From CAVRGQ01 sp963720785 (GTDB lineage: Bacteria > Actinomycetota > Acidimicrobiia > IMCC26256 > DASPTH01), in assembly GCA_963720785.1 (NCBI GenBank), contig CAVRGQ010000004.1, forward strand, positions 434,001 to 498,000: DNA of 64,000 bases. Direction: 5' to 3'. Below are positions 44,367 through 54,491 of the stretch, piece by piece. Numbering within the stretch: position 1 is the stretch's first letter; the number at the start of each line of letters is the position of its first letter. Under the pieces are notes generated by a model. The model was not told where the DNA came from, did not search any database, and was given only the letters and a program-made list of their open reading frames with translations. The position numbers and the translations under genes were made by a program.

Positions 44367-44939
44367 GTGAATGATCGAGACCAGCTCGTGCAGTTGGTGG
44401 ATCGTGCCGGGCGATCAGACCCCGACGCATGGGAGGCGTTGTACCGGCGGGCATACCCGGGCTTGCTCGCGTACGCCTCGAGACGGCTCGACGGTGATCG
44501 CGCCCGTGACGCGGTCGCCGAGACCATGGCCCGGGCGGTCGCCCGGATCTCGCGGTTCGAGTGGCGCACGGGGAGCAGCTTCGACGCCTGGCTCTACGGG
44601 ATCCTCCGGCACGTCGTCATCGACGCCCACCGGGCCCGGAGCCGGGAAGCGGGGCGCCGGGACGCGATCGAGGCGAGCCGGGCCGGCCCGCTCGACCACG
44701 TGCTCGACGGTGAGGAGGCCCGGGCGGTGCGGGTGGCCTTCGAGCGGCTGGGAGACGAGGACCGGGAGGTCCTGGAGTTGCGGGTGGTCGCAGGGCTGTC
44801 CGCGGAGGAAGTGGGAAACGTGTTGGGGAAGCGTGCAGGGGCGGTGCGCATGGCGCAGTCGAGGGCACTGGAACGGCTCCGGCGCGAGCTGGAGCGCGAG
44901 CACCCGAACGGGCACGAGCGAGGAGGCCCGGCGCGATGA
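44367..44939 (+). CDS. ECF-type RNA polymerase sigma factor
   Basis: A 190-residue sigma-70 family protein with only regions 2 and 4. Region 2: WEALYRRAYPGLLAYASRRL, then FDAWLYGILRHVVIDAHRAR. Region 4: EREVLELRVV-like DREVLELRVVAGLSAEEVGN and GAVRMAQSRALERL. An in-frame GTG at 44331 would add 12 residues but would put the TGTGACA element inside the gene, so GTG 44367 is preferred. ATGA couples it to the anti-sigma-like gene. Confidence 0.88.
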   Translation: MNDRDQLVQLVDRAGRSDPDAWEALYRRAYPGLLAYASRRLDGDRARDAVAETMARAVARISRFEWRTGSSFDAWLYGILRHVVIDAHRARSREAGRRDAIEASRAGPLDHVLDGEEARAVRVAFERLGDEDREVLELRVVAGLSAEEVGNVLGKRAGAVRMAQSRALERLRRELEREHPNGHERGGPAR

Positions 44940-45670
44940 GCTTCGACGACGAGCTGCTGCTCACGACGCTCGGCGGCGCGCTCGAGACGCGCGAGGTCCC
45001 GCCCTCGGCGGAGGAGCTCGACGCCTTCCGTGCCCTGGTGGTCGGCGCCGGCGGCGAAGTCGTGCCGTTCCCCGAGGCGATCGGACCCCGTGTGGGCCCA
45101 CGTCGCGGTCGCACCGTGCTGGTGGCCGCCGCGCTGGCCGCATCCCTCGTGGTGGCGGGGGGCGCGGGTGCGCTCGCCACGGGGACGACCCTCCCCAACG
45201 TGTTGCGGGCCCCGGTGCGCGCGCTCGGCATCAGCGTCGACGACACGTCGGTGGCCCAGACCCGCGCCGCGATGGCGGAGCTGCGAGCCGCCCTCGACAG
45301 CACCGACGACGCGCGGGTCCAGGTCGCGGCCGTGGCCCTGGTCGCGAAGCTGCGGACGCTGTCGGCCTCCGACCTCAGCGAGGTGGAGGCGCAGGCGCGC
45401 GCGCTGCTCCAGGTCGCCGAGTCCCGACTGAGCCCCGGCCTCGGCCAGGTCCGGACCGAGACCACCGTGGCGCCGCCCACCGCACCGCCGGTGGCGGCCG
45501 ATCCCGCCCCGAACGGTGACGACATCGTCGCCGAGACGTCCGGATCCGGGTCCACCGAGAGCGGGAGCGGTGTCGCCGAAGTGGAGGACCCGGAGATCGA
45601 GGCACCCTCCACGCCGACGGCCACCACCGAGCCCCACGACAACTCCGAGAGCCACCCGGTCGACGACTGA
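44936..45670 (+). CDS. Membrane anti-sigma-factor-like protein
   Basis: A 244-residue single-span protein. About 55 cytoplasmic residues (FDDELLLTTLGGALETREVP) precede the span TVLVAAALAASLVVAGGAGA. A long extracytoplasmic part follows with heptad-like helices (ARVQVAAVALVAKLRTLSA) and a Thr/Pro/Glu/Asp-rich tail. No HxxxCxxC zinc motif is present, so it is not a ZAS anti-sigma factor. Position and overlap with the ECF gene are the main arguments for its role. The tail could sense the envelope. Confidence 0.72.
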   Translation: MSFDDELLLTTLGGALETREVPPSAEELDAFRALVVGAGGEVVPFPEAIGPRVGPRRGRTVLVAAALAASLVVAGGAGALATGTTLPNVLRAPVRALGISVDDTSVAQTRAAMAELRAALDSTDDARVQVAAVALVAKLRTLSASDLSEVEAQARALLQVAESRLSPGLGQVRTETTVAPPTAPPVAADPAPNGDDIVAETSGSGSTESGSGVAEVEDPEIEAPSTPTATTEPHDNSESHPVDD

Positions 45671-45817
45671 CCCGCGACTGCGCCGGTCCGGTCACCTGCC
45701 TGCGGCGCTATCCCTTCGGTTCCCGTCGTCCCTCCGGCTGCGCGGCCCCGTCGCGCCCCGAGCGCCCGCCGCCGTTTGCACAACGGGGGCACAACGCGGC
45801 TTCCGCTCTGGTCCAAA

Positions 45818-45874
45818 TGCAGGAAATTCGGGGATTTTCCGGATTTCCGCTCGTGACAGACCCCGCTTTGTGCC
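45818..45874 (+). promoter_or_regulatory. ECF-promoter-like element upstream of the exported-protein genes
   Basis: In the 285-bp gap after the anti-sigma-like gene, GGAAATTCGGGGATTTTCC is followed by GGATTTCCGCTCGTGACA and, 11 bases on, GTGCCGA. Upstream of the sigma gene the order is GGATTTCCC-TGTGACA, 12 bases, GTGCGA. The shared blocks suggest both promoters are read by the ECF factor. Spacing between GGATTTCC and GTGACA differs by two bases, so the exact -35/-10 cannot be fixed. Confidence 0.45.
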
Positions 45875-45955
45875 GATGGACACACCGAGTGATGGCGCCG
45901 GAGAGGGCTCATCGACTCGCTCGGAACATCAGCCAACTCGGACAGGGAGCGAGAG

Positions 45956-46429
45956 ATGCGTTTGACCCGCAAGACAATGGTTGCACTCGGGGTCTCGGGT
46001 GCATTGACGGTCATGGCAGGTGTGTCGGCCTCCGCTGCCGTCCTGGGCCTTCCGATCCTCGGCTTCGGGGAGGCGGCCAGCGAGTCGGCTGCCCCACCGC
46101 AGGTGGTCCATCGCACCGTGTACGACGACCACTACGTGACCGCCACGACGGTGCCGAAGCCAGCGGCCACCCCGACCTCGGCGGCCGCCGCTCGCGCCGC
46201 CGCGGCGGCGACCGCCGCCCCGGCACCCGCTGCGGCACCCGCCGCGGTGTACGTGCCGGCGCCCGCCCCGGCCCCAGCCCCGGCGGTCGAGCACGAAGCG
46301 TCCGAGGTCTCCGAGCCGCCGGCGACGGCGGGCCGCCCGCCGGTGCCCGCAGGTTGTGAGGAACCCGAGTGGGACTCCGAGCACCAGGCCTGGCACTGCA
46401 AGGACTCGGAGGGTGAACATGACGACTGA
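45956..46429 (+). CDS. Exported Ala/Pro-rich protein
   Basis: A 157-residue protein of unknown family. A signal peptide or anchor occupies residues 1-30 (MVALGVSGALTVMAGVSASA). The mature part is low complexity (runs of Ala-Pro and Ala) ending in an acidic Cys pair region (AGCEEPEWDSEHQAWHCKDS) that could hold a disulfide or metal. It follows the ECF-like promoter and overlaps the next gene by 11 bases. No function can be assigned; linker or wall-spanning scaffold is a guess. Confidence 0.6.
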   Translation: MRLTRKTMVALGVSGALTVMAGVSASAAVLGLPILGFGEAASESAAPPQVVHRTVYDDHYVTATTVPKPAATPTSAAAARAAAAATAAPAPAAAPAAVYVPAPAPAPAPAVEHEASEVSEPPATAGRPPVPAGCEEPEWDSEHQAWHCKDSEGEHDD

Positions 46430-46964
46430 CAAGGCGACTGACAAGGCGACTGACAAGACTGACCAGACCGGCAAGAAGCGCCGCCGGTTCCACCCGGCCC
46501 CCGCGGGTCGGGTCATGGCCACCGGCGTCAGCCTGTCGGCGACGCTCGGGATCATGGCCGTGCTCGCCGCCAACCAGCCTCAGTGGTCGACCACGTCGGT
46601 CGCGTCGGGTGCATCCGGGGCGACCGGTGCCGGCCAGGCCGGCACCACGCCCACCACGGTCGTCACCGACATCGTGCCCCGCACGATCGTGCTGCAGGCG
46701 GGCGAGACGCCCCCGGCTCCTGGTGCGCCCACCGACCCTGCGGCGGCGCCCGCCGCCGACGCGGGCGGCGGTGGCGGCGAAGCCCCGGCCACGTTCACGG
46801 CCGACGGCGGTGGCGGCGCGGCCCCCGCGCCGGTCGACAGCGGTGGCGGCGCGGCCCCGGCGCCGGCGCCCGCTCCGGCGCCGGCCCCCGCGCCGGCCCC
46901 GGTCGCCACGCAGCCGCCGGCCACGCAGCCGCCCCCGCCGGCCTGCTCGGGGTCGAAGTGCTGA
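46419..46964 (+). CDS. Membrane-anchored Pro/Gly-rich protein with an SGAT motif
   Basis: A 181-residue protein of unknown family. A Lys/Asp-rich cytoplasmic start, coded by three 12-base DNA repeats (TDKATDKATDK), is followed by a membrane span at 32-51 (VMATGVSLSATLGIMAVLAA). The outer part begins with SGASGATG at 63-70, then runs of Gly, Ala and Pro, and ends CSGSKC. S/T-G-A-T is the core of the site where ApbE attaches FMN to a Thr, and the next gene is apbE; the usual first Asp is Ser here. GGAGGG precedes ATG 46419. An FMN carrier role is inference. Confidence 0.6.
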   Translation: MTTDKATDKATDKTDQTGKKRRRFHPAPAGRVMATGVSLSATLGIMAVLAANQPQWSTTSVASGASGATGAGQAGTTPTTVVTDIVPRTIVLQAGETPPAPGAPTDPAAAPAADAGGGGGEAPATFTADGGGGAAPAPVDSGGGAAPAPAPAPAPAPAPAPVATQPPATQPPPPACSGSKC

Positions 46965-48033
46965 CCGCGGCCGAGTCCGGGGAGCCCGCCGATCCGGTGG
47001 TGTCCGGCGCGACCTGGTGCGATCGCCACTTCCGCGCGATGGGTTCCACCGCGCACGTGGTGGTGCTCGACGGCGGCGAGGACCACCTCGACTGGGCGGA
47101 GCAGGAGGCCGAACGGCTCGAGGCGCGTTGGAGCCGCTTCCGCCCCGACAGCGACGTCAGCCGCGCCACGCGCGACGCCGGCGTGCGACCCACCCGAGTG
47201 GCGCCCGAGTCCTTCGAACTCGTCGCGCGCGCGATCGACGCGTGGCGCGCAACCGCGGGTCGGTTCGATCCCACCGTGCTCCACGCGCTCGAGACCGCGG
47301 GCTACGACGACACCTTCGAGGTCGTGCGCGACCGGCCGCAGGCGCGCACCGTGGTGCGGAGTGCGCCTCCCGGTCACGTCGCCATCGGCGTGCTCGTCGA
47401 CGACCTGCTGCGTGGACGCGCGGCGCCGGTGCCGGGATGCGCGGGCATCTTGCTCGACCGCGAGCGCACCACCGTTGCGCTCCCCGCGGGTGTCGGCCTC
47501 GACCTCGGCGGGATCGGCAAGGGCGCGGCGGCCGACCGTATCGCCGAAGGCATCGTCGTCGCGGAGCGGGTGGCGCCTGTGTGGCGATGGGCGGCGACGT
47601 GCGCGCCGCGGGTGCGTCACCGGGTGACGCGCCGTGGGCCATCCCGGTCGAGGACCCGTTCGACAGCCACAACGATCCCGGGCGCACGCTCTTCACGGTC
47701 CCGTTGCGCGACGCCGCGGTCGTCACCAGCACGCGGCTCATCCACCACTGGGTGCACGACGGTGTGCCCCGGCACCACCTGATCGATCCCGCCACCGGTC
47801 ACCCCGCGGACCGGGGCGTGGCCGCTGTCGTCGTGCAGGCCCCCACCGCGTGGTGGGCGGAGAGTCTGGCGAAGGCCGCGCTGATCGCGGGGAGGAGCGA
47901 AGGGCTCGACCTCCTGGCTCGTCACGGTGTGGCCGGTTGGGTGGTCGACGACGACGCACGCGTGTGGGTCGCGGGGGAGGCCGCCAACGTCGACGGTGGG
48001 CGCGTCGAACAGGGAGTGGGAGCACTCGGATGA
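46958..48033 (+). CDS. apbE: FAD:protein FMN transferase (ApbE; frame broken near 47570)
   Basis: About 358 codons. The enzyme transfers FMN from FAD to a Thr/Ser of exported proteins. Family blocks are present: RAMGSTAHVVV, RWSRFRPDSDVSRAT, GLDLGGIGKGAAADRIAEG, VAMGGDVRA and HHLIDPATGHPADRG, the last two holding Mg and flavin-binding residues. A one-base change near 47570 separates the halves. No signal peptide is seen, although most ApbE proteins act outside the cytoplasm; GTG 46958 overlaps the preceding gene and the true N terminus may differ. It overlaps the next gene as ATGA-like (48030-48033). Confidence 0.86.
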
Positions 48034-48867
48034 ACATTCTCGCAGCGATGAACGAGCACACGTGGTGGTGGCTGTCGCGCGCGACGGGCGTGGTCGCGTG
48101 GGCGCTCTCGGTCGCGGCGATCGTGTGGGGCCTCGCGCTCTCCGGTCGCATCGTGCGCCGCAAGCGCCTGCCCGCGTGGCTGCTCGACCTGCACAGGTAT
48201 CTCGGCACCCTGACGCTCGCGTTCGTCGCGGTGCACATGGCCGCGCTGACGCTCGACCACTACGTGGCCTTCGACGCGAAGGACCTGTTCGTGCCGATGG
48301 CGTCGTCGTGGAAGGCCGGTGCGGTCACATGGGGCATCGCCGCGTTCTACGTGCTCGTGATCATCCAGGTGACGTCGTGGGGGATGAAGTGGCTCCCGCG
48401 CAAGGTGTGGCACGGCATCCACTTCTCGAGCTTCTTCGTGTTCGTGGCCGCGACCATCCACGGCGTGACCGCGGGCACCGACGCCTCGGAGCCGCTCGTG
48501 CAGATGGGAGCGCTGGTGGGCATCACTCTTCTGCTCACGCTCGTGTTCCTGCGGGTCATCAACTCGATGAACAGCGTCGACGACGCGAGCGGTGGCGCGA
48601 AGGAGGCCGCGGCCAAGGCCCGCGCCGCCCGCGCGCAGGCTCCGACCGAGACGGCCGTGATCGAGCTCGCGACCGCAGCATCCGCTCCGGCGACGCTCGA
48701 GACGGTGCCCGAAACCCCGACGACGCCCGCGCCCGCGGTCGACCCGGTGCTGGCGGCACGCCTCGCGAAGCTGGGGGACAGGGTGGGCCGCAGCCCGCGT
48801 CCACGCGCGGCTGCAGGAGCAGTCGAGCAGCCCGCTGCCGACGCGGCGCCGGTGTCAGCCGCCGTAG
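48030..48867 (+). CDS. Ferric-reductase-like / cytochrome b-type membrane protein
   Basis: About 279 codons. Five to six spans: VVAWALSVAAIVWGLALSG, GTLTLAFVAVHMAALTL, AGAVTWGIAAFYVLVIIQVT, FFVFVAATIHG and GALVGITLLLTLVFLRV. His55/His69 and His131/His144 are 13-14 apart on two helices, the spacing that holds two haems in ferric-reductase-like domains. A long Ala-rich cytoplasmic tail follows. The reported frame runs on over the opposite gene; a one-base change in GGGGGACAGGGTGGGC near 48785 gives a stop at 48865-48867. It could carry electrons across the membrane to the flavinylated partner. Confidence 0.8.
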
Positions 48868-49337
48868 TTCATGCCGGTGGAGCGCAGGAGCAGCGGGACG
48901 ACGGTCTCGTCACGTACGCCGGCGTCGACCACCTCGGCGACGAACACGGTGTGGTCGCCCCGGCGGACGGTGTCGGTGACGCGGCACTCGAACCAGTAGG
49001 GCAGGTCGACGAGGATGGGGGCGCCGGTCTCTGGGCCGCGCTCGAAGCGGAAGCCGTTGAGCGTGTCGCCCTCGACCGTGGTCGTCCGGAAGAAGGCCTT
49101 CCCTACATCAAGCTGGTCTTCCCCGAGCACGTTGACGGCGAAGGCGCCGGTGCGCTCGATGACGGGGTGGGAGTCGCTGTCGGCCTTGACGCCGACCATC
49201 ACGAGCGGCGGATCGAACGAGGCCTGTGAGAGCCAGTTCACGCCGGCGGCCGCGAACTCGTCGCCGTCGGCGGCCGTGAGCACGTAGAGGCCGTAGTTGA
49301 TCGCGCGCAGCGCGGTCTTCTTCGCCTGGGGGTCCAT
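48855..49337 (-). CDS. Flavin reductase-domain protein
   Basis: A 160-residue FMN-binding split barrel. INYGLYVLTA, FAAAGVNWLSQASFDPPLVM and FAVNVLGEDQLDVGKAFF are the family blocks, and GDHTVFVAEVVDAG closes the fold. Such proteins reduce flavin with NAD(P)H for partner monooxygenases or bind FMN/haem. AAGGAGGAGG precedes ATG 49337. Its stop overlaps the convergent ferric-reductase-like gene by about 13 bases. Partnership with the redox locus is possible but it is transcribed from the other strand. Confidence 0.86.
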   Translation of the reverse strand: MDPQAKKTALRAINYGLYVLTAADGDEFAAAGVNWLSQASFDPPLVMVGVKADSDSHPVIERTGAFAVNVLGEDQLDVGKAFFRTTTVEGDTLNGFRFERGPETGAPILVDLPYWFECRVTDTVRRGDHTVFVAEVVDAGVRDETVVPLLLRSTGMNYGG

Positions 49338-49408
49338 GGTGCCTCCTCCTTCAATGGTCGACTCCGCTGCGCCCTCCCGCTCGTCCGCGCAGGGCTCCGC
49401 TTCGTCTC

Positions 49409-49624
49409 CTAGTCGTCCTTGAGGGCGACGGCGTTGGGCGTCACGTTCATCTTCGGCTCGTAGGCCTCGACCTCGATCGTACGGGCCGCGACGTCGTACT
49501 TCGCCCGGAGCTCGTCACGGCAACCGGTGCACATCCCGTAGAAGCGCATCGGCGCCTCCTGGTGGCAACGCATGCACTCCATCACCTCGGGCGTGAGGTC
49601 GGGCAGGAGTCCGTTGGTGGTCAT
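49409..49624 (-). CDS. Small zinc-ribbon protein
   Basis: A 71-residue protein. Two CxxC pairs, CMRC and CTGC, 14 residues apart, form a likely zinc ribbon, followed by DELRAKYDVAARTIEVEAYE. The family is not named here; similar miniproteins are common in actinobacteria. AGGAGGCGCG precedes ATG 49624. It diverges from the glutamate dehydrogenase gene across about 70 bases and is in the same direction as the flavin reductase. Confidence 0.7.
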   Translation of the reverse strand: MTTNGLLPDLTPEVMECMRCHQEAPMRFYGMCTGCRDELRAKYDVAARTIEVEAYEPKMNVTPNAVALKDD

Positions 49625-49697
49625 CGCGCCTCCTGGGAGTGTCTGGCCTGGGCCGGTGGACCCTGGCCACCGACCTGCGGGTGCGTAGGGTGAGGCC

Positions 49698-52600
49698 GTG
49701 CGGGAGCAGCTGGTTGCCGCGGCAGTGGAGAGCGTACGCGCACGCGGGGTCGACACCGCGCTGGCCGACGCCGCCGTGGCGCTCGTGCCCGGATACGTGG
49801 CCGCGATCGACCCCGGCGAGGTCCTCACCCTCGACCCCGCCGACGTCGCCGGTGCGGTCCTCGCCCAGCTCGCCATGCGGGAGGGGCGGGCCCGAGGCGC
49901 CGGCGAGGTGCGGGTGAGCAACCCGACCCGCGCGGTCGACGGCTGGGAGTCGCGCCACACCGTCGTGCAGGTCGTCACCGACGACATGCCGTTCGTCGTC
50001 GACAGCATCAGCACCGCGGTGGTCGAGCGGGGCTACGACGTCCACCTCGCGTGGCACCCCGTCATCGGCGGCGAGTCGCTCGTGCAGTTGGAGATCGACC
50101 GCGAGACCGATCCCGCGGTGCTCGCGTCGCTGCGCGACGAACTGGCGAACGCCCTCGCCGACGTCCGCGCGACCGTTGCCGACTGGCGCGCGATGCGCGA
50201 TCGCGCCCTCGACCTCGCGCGCGGGCTGCGGCGGCGTCCGCCGGTGTCGGTCGACGCGGCCGACACCGCCGAGGCGGTCACCTTCCTCGAATGGCTGGCC
50301 GACGACCACTTCACCTTCCTCGGCTGCGTGGAGTACGAGCTGCTCCCGGGCGAAGGGCCCGACGTGCTGCGACTCGTGCAGGGATCGCAGCTCGGTGTGG
50401 TGCGTCGGCGGGATCTGGCCGAGGCGTCGGTCACGTTCGGGCGCATGGCACCGGAGCTGCGGCACCTGGCCTACGAGCCCTACGTGCTCACCCTCACCAA
50501 GGCGCAGGCGCACTCCACCGTCCACCGGGCGGTGCCGTTCGACTACGTCGGCGTGAAGCGCTTCGACGACGCCGGCACGGTGGTCGGCGAGTGTCGCTTC
50601 ACCGGTCTGTACACCGCGAACGTCTACAGCGAGTCCACCAGCGACGTGCCGGTGTTGCGCCGCAAGGTCGCCTCCGTGATCGCGCGCGCCGCGCTCGACC
50701 CGCGCGGTCACGACGGCCGCACGCTCGGACACATCCTCGAGACCTTCCCGCGCGACGAACTGTTCCGTCTGTCGAACGACGAGCTGTTCGCCGTGGCCAC
50801 CGGCATCCTGCGCATGGGGGAGCGGCGCAAGCTCCATCTGTTCGTGCTGCCCGACGAGTACGGCCGCTTCGTGTCGTGCCTCGTCTACCTGCCGCGCGAC
50901 CGCTACACCACACTTGCGCGTGTGCAGATCCTCGACGCGCTGCGCGACGCATTCGGCGATCCCGACGACCCCGGCGTCGCCATCGACTTCCAGGTGTCGG
51001 TCACCGAGTCGGTGCTGGCGCGGCTGCACATCGTGGTCTCCACGCCCGCGGGCGCGCGTCGGCCCGACGTCGTCGAGCTCGAGGAGCGCCTCGGGCACAT
51101 GGCGCGTCACTGGGTCGACGACCTGCGCGACGCGCTCGTTGCCGCGCACGGCGAGGAGGTCGGGCTCGACACCTACCGCGAATGGGCCGACGCGTTCCCG
51201 CCCGGGTACCAGTTCGAGGTGCCCGCGGCCGTCGCGGTCACCGACATCTCGGTGCTCCGTGGGCTCGATCCCGCGGGCGACCTCTCGGTGCGGCTCACCG
51301 CACCGCTGCACGACGGCGAGCCGCTGCGAGCCCTGCTCTACCGCTCCGGGGCGCGCTGGTGCTCTCCGACGTGATGCCGCTGCTCGAGCACCTCGGTGTG
51401 ACCGTGGTCGACGAGCGCCCGTACGAGATCCGCCCCGCGAGCGGTCCCGCGTGCTGGATCTACTCGTTCGGGGTGCGCACCGACCCGCGCGACCCGCTCC
51501 CCGACGCCGACGCGCAAGCGCGCGTCGCCGAGCTGTTCCTCGGCGTGTGGGCCGGTGAGATCGAGAACGACGGCCTCAACCGGCTCGTGCTGCGCGCCGG
51601 CCTCTCGCCGCGCGACGTCGTGATCGTGCGCACGTTCGCGAAGTACCTGCGCCAGGCGGGTTTGCGCTTCACCGACGCGTATCTCGCGGACGTGCTGTCG
51701 GGGAACCCGGAGGCCGTGCGCCACTTCGTCGCGTTCTTCCACGCGCGCTTCGATCCGGCGCGCGCCGAGGCCGGCGCGGCGGATGCGATCGACGCGCAGC
51801 TCACTGCCGCGATCGACGCGGTCGCCAGTCTCGACGAGGACCGCATCCTGCGCGCCCTCGCCACCGTCGTCCGCGCCGCCGTGCGCACGAACGCGTACCA
51901 ACCCGCCTCTTCGTCGGGTGGAGGGGACAGTCGCCCGAAGCCCTACGTGTCGGTCAAGTTGAACGCGGCCGAGATCGAGTTCCTCCCCGCGCCGCGTCCG
52001 GAGCACGAGATCTGGGTGTATTCGCCGCGGGTCGAGGCGGTGCACCTGCGCTCGGGCGACATCGCGCGTGGTGGCATCCGCTGGTCCGACCGGCGCGAGG
52101 ACTTCCGCTGGGAGGTCCTCGGCCTGATGAAGGCGCAGACGGTGAAGAACTCGGTGATCGTGCCCGTGGGCGCGAAGGGCGGCTTCTTCGTGAAGCGCCC
52201 GCCCACGGGCGACCGTGCGCTGGTGCAGGCCGAGGTGCGCGAGTGCTACCGCGCGTTCATGTGTGGCCTGCTCGACCTCACCGACAACCTCGTCGACGGC
52301 GCCGTGGTGCCGCCGGCCCACGTGCGGCGCTACGACGGCGACGACCCGTACCTCGTCGTCGCCGCCGACAAGGGCACCGCCTCCTTCTCCGATCTCGCCA
52401 ACGGGATCGCCGCGGAGTACGGCTTCTGGCTCGGCGACGCCTTCGCGTCGGGCGGTTCCGCCGGCTTCGACCACAAGGAGATGGGCATCACGTCGCGCGG
52501 GGCGTGGATCTCCGTGCAGGCGCACTTCCGCGCGCTGGGGATCGACGCCGACACCGCGCCGCTCACCGTCGTCGGCATCGGCGACATGTCGGGCGACGTG

Positions 52601-54483
52601 TTCGGCAATGGCCTGTTGCGTTCTCCCCACGTGAGGCTGCTCGCCGCATTCGACCACCGGCACGTGTTCGTCGATCCCGATCCCGATCCCGCCACGAGCT
52701 ACGCAGAGCGCGCCCGGCTCTTCGCCCTGGCCGGTTCCTCGTGGGCCGACTACGACCCCGCGGGTTGTCGCGTGGTGGGGCGGTGTTCGGGCGCGCCGCG
52801 AAGTCGGTCACCCTGTCGTCGGAGGCGTGCGCAGTGCTCGGCGTGACCGAGCGCACGCTGTCGCCCGACGCGCTCGTCGCCGCGATCCTGCGCGCGCCCG
52901 TCGACCTGTTGTGGAACGGCGGCATCGGTACCTTTGTGAAGGCGAGCACCGAGAGCCATGCCGACGTCGGCGACCGCACCAACGACGCCGTGCGCGTCGA
53001 CGGCAGCGAGCTGCGCTGCCAGGTGGTGGGCGAGGGCGGCAACCTCGGGTTCACGCAACGGGCGCGCATCGAATACGCGCTGGCGGGTGGTCGCATCAAC
53101 ACCGACGCGATCGACAACTCCGCGGGGGTCGACTGCTCCGACCACGAGGTGAACATCAAGATCCTGTTGGAGGCCGCGATCCGGCGGGGCGACCTGGTCG
53201 CCGGGGAGCGCGACGCGCTGCTCGCGTCGATGACCGACGACGTCGCGGGACTCGTCCTCGCCGACAACTCCGCGCAGGCCAACGCGCTGGAGATCGCGGC
53301 GGTCGAGGCGGGGAGCCTCGTCGGGGTGCACGCGCGCCAGATCGAGCGGCTCGAACAGACCGCGCACCTCGACCGTGCGCTCGAGTTCCTGCCGTCCGCG
53401 AAGCAGTTGCAGGAGCGCCACGCGGCCGGCCTCGGGCTCACCGCGCCGGAGCTCGCGGTGCTGCTCGCCTACACCAAGCTGGAGTTGGAGCGGTCGCTGG
53501 TGGCGTCCGACGTGCCCGACGATCCCGCGCTGCGCCATCGCCTCGTCGACTACTTCCCGCCCGCACTGCGCGACCCGGCCCGCTTCCCGGTCGACGAGCA
53601 CGCGCTGCGGCGCGAGATCACCGCGACCGTCCTGGCCAACGCGGTCGTGAACCGTGCGGGCATCAGCTTCCTGTCCCGGCTCGGTGACGAGACCGGCGAG
53701 TCGCTCGCCGAGCTCACGCGCGCCCACCTCGTCGCGCGTGAAGTGTTCGGGATGACCGAGTTGTGGGACGAGGTCGACGCCCTCGACCTGCGCGTCCCTG
53801 CCGCCACGCAGGACACGATGTTCCTCGCGCTGCGCCGGCTGGTGGAGCGTGGCGCCCGCTGGGTGGTGCGCCACGGCGGCGCACCGGAGCTCGGTCCCGC
53901 GATCGAGCGGTACCGGCCCGGCGTCGCGGAGGTGCTCGCCGCCCTCCCGAGCGTGATCACCGGCCCGGCGGCGCGTCGCCTCGACGCGCAGACCGCGGAG
54001 TACGAGCGCGCGGGGGCGCCGAGCGACCTCGCGACCCGTGTGGCCGTCGGCGAGTGGGCGCTGGCTGCGCTCCCCGCGACGGCGTTGGCCGAGGCCCACG
54101 ACGCCGACCCCGTGCTCGTCGCCCGGCTCGCGTTCGTGGTGGCCGAACGGCTCGAGCTCGACCGGTTGCTCGAGCACATCGCTGCGCTGCCGCGCGGCGA
54201 CCGCTGGCAGACCGAGGCGCGCGCCGCGCTGCGCGACGAGTTCCACGACTCGCACGAGCAGATCACCGCCGCCGTCCTCACGTCGGGCGATGCCGCGGGC
54301 GCGGGCGCGGCCGCGATGACCGATGCCGACGTGACCGGCCGCGTCGACGTCTGGCTCGCGGAGCACCGCGACGGCGTCGAGCGTTACCAGCAGGTCGTCG
54401 ACGACGTCGAGGCGGCCGGAGTGTTCGACCTCGCCACCCTCGCCGTTGCCCGCCGCGCCCTCCGCGACCTCGCCACCCCCTGA
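49698..54483 (+). CDS. gdhB: Large NAD-specific glutamate dehydrogenase (frame broken near 51355 and 52775)
   Basis: About 1595 codons, the length of the 180-kDa NAD-glutamate dehydrogenase class. A long N-terminal ACT-like regulatory region (DDMPFVVDSISTAVVERGYD, ADDHFTFLGCVEYELLPGEG) precedes the catalytic core: GDIARGGIRWSDRREDFRWE, KAQTVKNSVIVPVGAKGGFF, KGTASFSDLAN, the dinucleotide loop GIGDMSGDVFGNG and NGGIGTFVKAS. It oxidises glutamate to 2-oxoglutarate and ammonia. Two one-base changes break the frame near 51355 and 52775. The C-terminal helical domain is intact. GTG 49698 is the first good start. Confidence 0.9.
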
Positions 54484-54491
54484 CCCTTCCC

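Noticed and set aside
46423..46458. Three 12-base DNA repeats as a regulatory array
   Set aside because: They lie inside the coding frame and encode TDKA repeats at the N terminus of the anchored protein, so I treat them as part of the gene.
48868..49229. Run-on of the ferric-reductase-like frame over the flavin reductase gene
   Set aside because: It would be antisense to a well conserved gene for 360 bases; a frame change near 48785 gives a stop at 48865-48867.
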